DNA of 64,000 nucleotides from positions 8,042,742-8,106,741 of the forward strand of contig NC_135565.1 of assembly GCF_964340395.1 (NCBI RefSeq), given 5' to 3'. Below the pieces are notes generated by a model, which saw only the letters and a program-made list of their open reading frames with translations, searched no databases and was not told where the DNA came from. The DNA comes from Glandiceps talaboti. Lineage: Eukaryota > Hemichordata > Enteropneusta > Spengelidae. The translations under genes and the position numbers were made by a program. Below are positions 50,653 through 64,000 of the stretch, in pieces. How positions within the stretch are numbered: position 1 is the first letter of the stretch; each line of letters begins with the position of its first letter.

Positions 50653-50932
50653 CTTGCCGTAAGGTCTCCTTATCACAATATCAAGCAGACATATATTGAT
50701 ACAAAATCACATTGGTTGCCTCGGAGACAAGTTCACGCTGTGTTCTTATCAGTTTGTTTATGTCTATGAAAGTTAGTCATATTGCCATGTACAATAATGT
50801 GTCTAACTTTCACAGAGTGACATAAATACACTGATAAACGTTTCGCACGTATCTACATCTTAGGCACCCCGCTGCTTTTGTATCAGTGTATGGCACTTGG
50901 ATAGTGTGATAAGGAGAATACTTTAAGGCACC
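50653..50932. mobile_element. Foldback MITE with arms of about 130 bp
   Basis: The left arm (CCTTGCCGTAAGGTCTCCTT, ATCACAATATCAAGCAG, GATACAAAATCAC, TTATCAGTTTGTTTATGTC, GAAAGTTAG) is mirrored by the right arm (CTAACTTTC, GTGACATAAATACACTGATA, TTTGTATCAGTG, GTGATAAGGAGAATACTTTA, AGGCACC). The centre is near 50790. It sits upstream of gene A in a stretch of unit 1 that has no partner in unit 2, so it inserted after the duplication or was lost from unit 2. Confidence 0.8.
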
Positions 50933-51558
50933 TTCAAAATCAGTTTTAATTGACTACTAACTGATAAATGAACGTTCTGATCAGCCACATTTATATACAA
51001 CTGGTGAAAGGGTATTGTCATGTAGTCAATCCTCATTCGGAGTAGTTTACAACCACTAGCTATATCCATTTACCGTGATAACACTTGTTTGAAACAGTAA
51101 CCTAGGTAACATAAAAGTGGATAGAAAATAGCTTCTCTTCTTATGATACTGTTCACCGAATCTGTTTGATATAATAGCCACACAAAAAACAATGAGACTG
51201 CACATTCCACACCTCAAGAAAAGATTGCAATATCTTGCTACGTTTTCTCTAAATGAAATAAAACATTCGAACGTACTGCAACTAGATGCAAACACGTTTA
51301 CAGAAATCTGACCATTTTTGTAGGATTAAAAATATTCATGGTATAATAATTATCTCTTTGACTTATAATTGTATTAAAATATTAATTAAGACCTACGTAA
51401 TCAATTCCTTACATAATTATATTAAAGAATTATGTAAAACTTTATCTTTGTTAATCGATATATGCAATTCAACCCAATTAAAGACAATTATTAGACATTG
51501 CAATTGGTGGTTTATAGGACCAGTATTCTTATATTATAAACTTGATGTCTGTATCAGA

Positions 51559-51671
51559 TTAATCCTTGAAGTCAAAGGTCAATCCACTGTCACCAATGAC
51601 GTCATTGTACCACATGTCAAATTCCTCATTCTGGGCGACTGTTAACTGCTTCTTCCAACTACCAACTTTAC
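51559..51671 (-). pseudogene. Orphan last exon of a gene C-type sulfotransferase
   Basis: A 113-bp block with the acceptor ATTGATTAG before it (minus strand) encodes the typical SULT C-terminus: [37 protein letters not shown], stop. It is nearly identical to the last exon of gene C (60352-60240) and less like those of genes A and B. No other exon of that gene lies nearby: upstream comes unit 2. It is a fragment left at the end of duplication unit 1. Confidence 0.85.
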
Positions 51672-51843
51672 CTAATCAATATAAAAAATGTGATAAAGTC
51701 GGATCTTGGAAGGATAGGTGGGTGGTGAGGGGAAAAGATGGGTTGTTGGGAGATGGGTGATGGGGTTGGTGGTGGAAAGATTGATGGATGAAAAGATGGG
51801 TGGGAGGGAGGGTTGATAGCATGCATGCATGTATCTATATGAC

Positions 51844-52281
51844 TCGGGTAGACAGGCAGCCTACAAGTAGACAGGGAGAGAGTGATTGGGAATGGTCCAC
51901 AGTAAGTAGGTAGCTCCCACTGGCCCAGTCCATCCTGGTTGTCCATAGGGTGGTGGTGGAGTACCCCACTGTTGCCATGGTAATGTTAATCCCCAAAGTG
52001 TCCAGGGTGTTGGCATTCCCCACTGTAAACTAGGTGATGGACCCCACAGTTGCCATGGTAACCCTGGTCCTGCCTGTGTTGGGTGAACACTGAAGCCAGT
52101 TGACTGTGTGGGCTGAGTGGTAGCCGGAATTGATTGCCCCGGAAACCCATAATTACTGTTGACGTTCGGTAGCTCAGCCCCATGCAGTAGTGTCGGTTGT
52201 TGGTAGCCGCCATTGTGTTGTGGCCACTGAAAACTGTTGGGCGGAGACATGGAAGGTGATTCTCCTGCTGTTGGATTCAAA
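51844..52281 (-). CDS. Unexplained Trp/Pro/Gln-rich open frame in the junction between duplication units
   Basis: The junction segment has no partner at the other unit ends. On the minus strand a frame is open from about 52346 to 51861. Within the junction it reads ESPSMSPPNSFQWPQHNGG, QPTQSTGFSVHPTQAGPG, and a periodic Trp pattern: LPWQLWGPSP, SLQWGMPTP, WTLWGLTL, PWQQWGTPPPP. Composition (Pro, Gln, Gly, Trp, few charges) is that of a disordered protein. The underlying DNA has an internal repeat (CCCCAC(T/A)GTTGCCATGGTAA). I recognise no family. The ATG used by the frame (52346) lies inside duplicated sequence, so a real start or exon border is not established. Confidence 0.35.
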
Positions 52282-52988
52282 GTCCATGAACCAGATATGC
52301 CAATTATTAATACAAATTTGGGGGGTACTACTTTCACAAAAACCACAATTGTATGTAATTAAAGAGATACAGATATCTGCTTATGTCGTTAAACAAAAAG
52401 ATCGATATATGCTCCATATAATTCATAAAATGTTTTTATTAATGTCCACTAAATTCCAAAGAGTAAAGTCTACATCACTTACTTTATTTTGGTATATGAA
52501 TGTGACTGGGAAATGTTACAAATATTTGACCTTGGATAACATGATCAAATAAATGGTCATTAATGTGTAAAATAAAGCTCATTTCAAATAATTTCATAAT
52601 GATATAATGATGAATGTGGTGTTGCTGAATGTGCTGTATTGAGAAAAATTCGTTAATGTAGCTGAATTCTGAATCACCAAATTCTTTATAAATCAACAAA
52701 TTTTAAGTGAACATTACTCCCTTTTTTCCATTATGTTTAAACTGATTAAATAATACTTAAATAATACAGTACTGTTTAACATTAATATATTGGTATCTGT
52801 ATCAGATTATTATGTCAAATGTCAACACGCTGTAACTGATGACGTCATTAAATACTGTTGACATCATGAGAATGGTAAATGTGCTTGGATCTAATTATCA
52901 TCGAAATTTAATTAAAAGGTCAATACACGGTTATCAATGACGTCATTGAGTTATATTGACATCATAAAAAAGTGGTATTTGTATATGA

Positions 52989-58744
<5,756 letters not shown>

Positions 58745-59199
58745 CTGGTGTAAAAAAGAAGTATACGTAATCGTCTAGACAGCGGCACGTAGTTAAAGGT
58801 GATAAATTTAAGTATTGTTGACCTGACATGACCTAACCTTACCTCAATTGTTATACCCGTGCATATGCTGGATAGTTGAAATATCTATTGCTGTAATTAG
58901 TCTCGCTCGAAATAAAACACTTAACAAAAAATCTTCAGCTCATGTTTTGCGCCATCAGTGGTATAGATCGGTAACAACGGGCTTACCACTTAATTGTCGA
59001 ACACCCCCCAAAAAAGTGGATAGAAATCACTTCTATTCTTATGATACTGTTCACCGAATCTGTTTGATATAATAGCCACACACAAAAAAAACAATAAGAG
59101 ACTGCACATTCCACACCTCAAGAAAAAGATCGCAATGTCTTGCTATGTTTCCTCTAAATGAAATAAAATATTCAAACGTACTGCAACTAGATGCAGACA

Positions 59200-59963
59200 C
59201 GTGGGCGCCATTTTTTTTTAATTTCTGCATCTGATGTCTGCATAGTGGCACGTTACGTTCATTTCACTTTAGACAAAGTGTAGCAAGAAACTGTATTCAA
59301 CCTTGACATCTTAAAGTGTAGTGTGTACAGTTTCGCATTGGCTTCTGTGTGGCTGTTTCAAACAGAATCAGTGAACAGTCACATAAAATGAGTAGTAACA
59401 GATGTGCTTTTTATTCTGAGAAGTTGATGTTTGTAATGTCTATCCCACTTGTTGTCTGTCAACTCCGGGAGTAGTTATATTCTTCTCCTAGTGTCACTTA
59501 CAAAGCTCTCAAAGTTGCAGCTTACGTCTCTGAGCTATCTCTAAACTTATAAATCGTTCAGCTAATAAGAGTCGACTGCTCTTGCCAATTGTTTTTTTTC
59601 AAACTCTTCCCCCAACTGTGTAAATTTCAATCGCTTTCATAATATAAGCTTGAAATCTGGATATTGTCTACAGCAAATTGAAGATCTGTCTGTTTAGACG
59701 AACATCCAGTGTGGATTTGCCATTTCAGTGTTATTAACGACAAAACAGTGGATTTGAAGTGTGGTGCTTTATACGTTTGATTGGTTGGTGGGTTGGTGGG
59801 TTGACCGACCGTCCGATCGACTAACTAACTTATCGCTATATGCTGATTGGTCGAGTGACTAACTAACAGCTGGCTTGTTGACTGACTGACTGACGACTGA
59901 CTGACCAACTAACTCACTGTGTGATGTGAAAATTTATGCTGGTGTGTTTAATGATTTTTTTTA
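59200..59963. other. Stretch present in unit 2 only
   Basis: Unit 1 passes from TGCAAACACGTTTACAG directly to AAATCTGACCATTTT (51290-51312). Unit 2 has about 0.75 kb between the same points, including GTTGGTGG-type and GACTGACTGAC repeats (59785-59900). No gene seen. Either an insertion in unit 2 or a deletion in unit 1. Confidence 0.55.
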
Positions 59964-60239
59964 CCGAAATCTGACCATTTTAGTAGGATAAAAAATATAC
60001 ATCATGTGATAATGGATTACAGTTGTTGATTCTATTCAATTATCTGTTTGAATTATGATTGTATTAAAATACTAATTAAGATCTAAGTAATCAGTTCCTT
60101 ATATATGTGAAAGAAAATATGTAAAACTTTATCTTTGTTAATCGATATATGCAATTCAACCTAATTAAAGACAATCATTAGACATTGGTGCTTTATAGGA
60201 CCAGTATTCTTATATTATAAAATTGATGTCTGTATCAGC

Positions 60240-61759
60240 TTAATCCTCGAAGTCAAAAGTCAATCCACTGTCACCGATGACGTCATTGTACCACTTGTCA
60301 AATTCCTCATTCTGGGCGACTGTTAACTGCTTCTTCCAACTACCAACTTTACCTAATCAATATAAAAAATGTGATAAAGTCGGATTTTGGATAAATAGGT
60401 GGGTGGTGAGGGGGATGGGTGGTGGGGTTGGTGGTGGAAAGATTGGTGGATGGAAAGATGGGTGGGAGAGAGGGTTGATAGCGTGCATGCATGTATCTAT
60501 ATGACGTGTGTGCCTTTGTGAGAGTGTGTGCTTCCTCACATCAATCCTTCTCAGTTTGTGAATTGCCATTTTTGTTTGTATGGACACAATATGTTGGATA
60601 GCGCTGTATGGGTGTTTGGGTATGACTAGCTCAGTTTATGCCCCTTTAACAACATGTTTTTGTCATAGACAGCGTTGGCATTCTGCTTTTCTATGTACAG
60701 TAGTGGGGAGGTATGTTAGGGAGCCTGAACTCAACAGACTGATATGTTCTGATGTTATTTTAAAAGTAGAATGGTAGCAAAGGTGTAGTCTACCAGCTGT
60801 AGGATACATGACACATTCTGGTGGCAGAATTAGGATGCAAGAATAAAAAAATCATGCACAGTTAGATAATACAATGAGTCAAAGAAATATGTGACCCTTC
60901 CTAAATTCCATTTTTAAAAAATATGCCCCCCCCCCGCCAGTATTTATGTACCCTCCCCCTCTTGTAAATACTGAAGGCTCCATTGTGCAACACAAGTTAA
61001 ATATATTGTATATAGAATAGTAAGGTTACCTATCCTGACAAAGGGTGAATCCTTGGGATCGATTCCATATGCCTTCAGTGATGTGTCGTGTGGCTTAATA
61101 GCCCGCTTTCTAACTGCTTCATAAGACGTGTCATCAGAAAGCTCTCTAATCACGTCATCGCTCATGTCGTAACCGAGTAACTCGGTGACCTTCCGAATGG
61201 CGGATTCCGGATTCTGTAAAATGTATGCACCAATCAATAAATGTATATGCTTTTAACCAATTGCACAAAATTAGAAAAACTAAAGCATTACTGAGAGATA
61301 CCGACAAGACTTGTTTCCTCGATGCCAATCGATTGCGAGATAGCTGGGGCTTAAAATATGATGTAATTTGAAGAACGATATTCAAATGATCAGATTGCAC
61401 AGTATTATGTCGGATATTCTTTGTTACCGTTCCACAAGCAACGTTTTCATGTCAGAGATTCACAAGGAAATGGACACACACACACACACACAAACAGGAC
61501 ACACGTACAGACGTAAACCAGTGTAGTATCTCCCTTTTATTTGGTTGTAATGTCTGGTGACCAGATTTTTATTGGTAACCGAATTGAATTAAATTTCAAA
61601 TACCTTTATAATGTCTTCATATGTCAGAAACAAGACATTCTCTTCTGCTCTTTTCTTCCACCAATACAAAACATGTGATGGCCATTCTCCGTATATCGCT
61701 ATGTAGAATACAATAAAGTTGTTATGTATTATCTCTATGTATGTATATACGTATGTATG

Positions 61760-61793
<34 letters not shown>

Positions 61794-63970
61794 TGTATGT
61801 ATGTATGTATGTGTGTATGTATGTATGTATGTATGTATGTATGTATGTATGTATGTGTGTATGTATGTGTGTGTATGTATGTATGTATGTATGTATGTAT
61901 GTATGTATGTATGTATGTATGTATGTATGTATGTATGTATGTATGTATGTATGTGTATGTGTGTGTATGTGTATGTATGTGTGTATGCATGTGTTACGAG
62001 TCACAGATCTAAATATATATCCATTCAGGACATTTTGGTAAATTTTCATTATGAACTCTAAATTGAAGTCAAAAAGCATTTAAACTTTGTACAAACAGTG
62101 ACATTCCGTTGCATAACAACATAGGTCTTTGACATCTCTACATGGGGAGTTTCTGAATTATTTGTACCAGGTACGATTGAACTGTCAACAAGTTTTATTA
62201 TGACATGACTATTTTATGGTCTTTGAGATATGAACTTGTATAACTAATCTAGGGAAGGTGATTGGATATTAGATCTCAGATGATGTCTTTCATCATAGAC
62301 TTAAGAATACGTCATACTCTAAGAATAGAGATTTTGTGTAAACTTTGAAATGTATTTAAGTTGGGTTTTTATCCCATCTCAGGAGGAGAGGCGGAGACGG
62401 GGATTGGTCATGTAATAAAATCAACCAAGTGGTTAGCTTGGCGTTCGTTGAACCAGATACGAATGTTTCGTTGTGAGTTCTACCCAACACAATCCAAGTC
62501 GGTACGGTACCTCGTGGAAGAGATGGTTTGAGAAGAAACTAGTTGGTCGGCTAATTCAACGTTATAGTCTTAAATGGAACAGACTGATGATTGGAACAGC
62601 AGTGCGAGTGAGTACTTCCCCGTTTGAACATTAAATATCGATAAACTGCACAGTAAGCCGATCAACAGCGTTTCACATGTATGTATGTATGTATGTATGT
62701 ATGTATGTATGTATGTACATGTATGTATGTATGTATGTATGTATGTATGTATGTATGTATGTATGTATGTACATGTATGTATGTATGTATGTATGTATGT
62801 ATGTATGTATGTATGTATGCATGCGTGCGTGTGTGTGTGTGTGTGTGTATGGGAGGATGTGTGTATGTATGAACGTCGTAGGAGTGCAAAGGTCATGAGT
62901 AGAACATTCCTGATAAATAAATTCAATCCTGACGTTTCGAATCAATATTCTTTCTCATAGGATATCATGACAAGATATATAGTAGATCATCACCTTATGT
63001 ACCTAGGTAGGTAGGTATGTATGTATGTATGTATGTATGTATGTATGTATGTATGTATGTATGTATGTATGTATGTATGTATGTATGTATGTATGTATGT
63101 ATGTATGTATGTACATGTAGGCAGGTAGGTAGGTAGGTATGTAGGTATGTATGTATGTACATGTAGGCAGGTAGGTAGGTAGGTATGTAGGTATGTAGGT
63201 ATGTATGTATGTACATGTAGGCAGGTAGGTAGGTAGGTATGTATGTATGTACATGTAGGTATGTAGGTATGTATGTATGTACATGTAGGTAGGTATGTAG
63301 GTAGGTATGTATGTACATGTAGGCAGGTATGTAGGTAGGTATGTATGTACATGTAGGCAGGTAGGTAGGTATGCATTGTTTACTTAATTATGTATTTATT
63401 TATTTATCTGTGTTCATGCATTGTGTCAGATATATAGAGCTATAAAATGGTTGTTTTATGCCTCAGTAATAAGAATCAGAAACTTTGCTGTTACTTTATT
63501 CAAAAGCCATCCTTCCTTATATATAAGACAAAGAAAATAAACTAGTAGCCATCCTTCCTTATATATAAGACAAAGAAAATAAACTAGTCATTCTAGATTC
63601 ATATTTTACCAACGAATGATGCGTTGACGTAGTTTCTTGTACTTTTAATATGAAGTAAATACCAACTATGCAATCCACTGTTCTAACAATGCAAAAGACA
63701 ACAGCAATATCATGTAAGGCGTCCAACGATCCGCGACATTAACATTATACTAGAATACTTTTATCGAGGTTTTGATGGAAGTATTTTCACTTGAGTACAA
63801 AGTTTATAAATTTAGCTTATATCACCTTAAAGACAGACAGTACCTTTGCCACTTTTAAACTGCTCCAGGAACTCCTCCAGGGAATCACAGGAATTGCACG
63901 TTGGAAGTATATTCACATGATAGAAGTAAGACACAGCAATATCTTTTGGGTTACGAGCAACATAGATTAT
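60240..63970 (-). CDS. Cytosolic sulfotransferase, gene C, 3' part (5' exons outside the window)
   Basis: Four exons are visible on the minus strand: 63970-63844 (127 bp; IIYVARNPKDIAVSYFYH), 61698-61604 (95 bp; IYGEWPSHVLYWWKKRAEEN), 61213-61030 (184 bp; NPESAIRKVTELLGYDM) and 60352-60240 (113 bp; [18 protein letters not shown], stop). All have GT-AG borders and the same phases as genes A and B, so this is a real third gene. The first two coding exons, with the PAPS loop and catalytic His, must lie beyond 64000. It is clearly more diverged from A and B than they are from each other. The RKG that precedes the last motif in most SULTs is RIG here. The intron between its 127- and 95-bp exons is filled with (GTAT)n arrays. 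Confidence 0.9.
61736..61990. repeat. (GTAT)n microsatellite array 1
   Basis: About 250 bp of GTAT with scattered GTGT units, beginning about 40 bp from exon 61698-61604 of gene C. Open frames here (Tyr-Val-Cys-Met repeats or Ile-His-Thr repeats) are artefacts. Confidence 0.97.
62676..62850. repeat. (GTAT)n microsatellite array 2
   Basis: GTAT repeats with two GTACATGTAT interruptions (62715 and 62769), ending in (GTGC)(GT)n. Confidence 0.95.
63003..63374. repeat. (GTAT)n / (GTAG)n compound array 3
   Basis: A plain GTAT stretch (63016-63112) passes into a higher-order pattern in which GTACATGTAGGCAGGTAGGT recurs about every 40-60 bp (63111, 63157, 63210, 63312, 63347). Confidence 0.95.
63505..63588. 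repeat. Perfect 42-bp direct duplication
   Basis: AGCCATCCTTCCTTATATAT, AAGACAAAGAAAATAAACTA, GT occurs twice back to back (63505-63546 and 63547-63588) with no difference seen, so it is recent. Confidence 0.9.
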
Positions 63971-64000
63971 CTGTAAAACAACACACGACATATATATATA

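Noticed and set aside
51286-51645. 119-codon plus-strand frame
   Set aside because: It runs antisense across the orphan sulfotransferase exon and has no similarity of its own.
61589-63376. Many overlapping open frames of Ile-His-Thr or Tyr-Val-Cys-Met repeats
   Set aside because: Products of (GTAT)n arrays. Only the first about 95 bp of the minus-strand frame at 61604-61698 is a true exon of gene C.

Overview
This is a 64 kb piece of a large, AT-rich, intron- and repeat-rich animal genome. It has GT-AG introns, long microsatellites, tRNA-derived SINEs, remnants of several DNA transposon families, a LINE, Polinton-like remnants, tandem cytosolic sulfotransferases, and a cluster of single-exon TRIM genes. 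The mixture looks like a marine invertebrate, possibly a non-vertebrate deuterostome such as a hemichordate or cephalochordate. That placement is inference; nothing here fixes the species.

Layout. 0-15 kb is mostly decayed mobile DNA: a PHD-finger fragment, a PIF/Harbinger transposase pseudogene, foldback elements, an intron-containing transposase-like pseudogene (6.2-11.6 kb) interrupted by a 33-bp minisatellite and a hairpin MITE, a tRNA-derived SINE and a Crypton-type tyrosine recombinase pseudogene. 15.5-18.4 kb holds a two-exon gene with an N-terminal RING-like finger, two AT-hooks and nine C2H2 fingers. It runs straight into a 2.3 kb minisatellite (18.45-20.77 kb) in which each unit carries a poly-C tract followed by a 3'-splice-site-like TACAG. 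21.3-25.4 kb holds Polinton/Maverick-like remnants, 26.3-27.8 kb an unidentified head-to-tail 0.76 kb duplication, and 28.8-30.1 kb a broken LINE reverse transcriptase.

31.5-43.1 kb is a TRIM cluster of four related loci. One is intact (38.1-40.0 kb), one is cut by an in-frame TAA, one is only a 5' fragment joined to its own inverted copy, and one has a deleted RING plus a frameshift. The intact protein reads RING - two B-boxes - coiled coil - filamin-type repeat - neuralized (NHR) domain. All four loci share the motif CCACCTAGGCTC upstream.

44-64 kb is a minus-strand array of cytosolic sulfotransferases. Two complete six-coding-exon genes of 298 codons each lie in a tandem segmental duplication (about 44.1-51.8 and 52.3-60.5 kb). 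A third gene is cut by the window edge, and an orphan last exon marks the duplication junction. The two units differ by many insertions (foldback MITE, Tc1-like fragment, G-rich TIR element) and by microsatellites that changed length or motif at the same intron position.

The TRIM cluster and the sulfotransferase cluster (phase II detoxification or small-molecule sulfation) are both expanding gene families; I see no evidence that they work together. All translations and exon boundaries were read by eye from the sequence. No database search was run.
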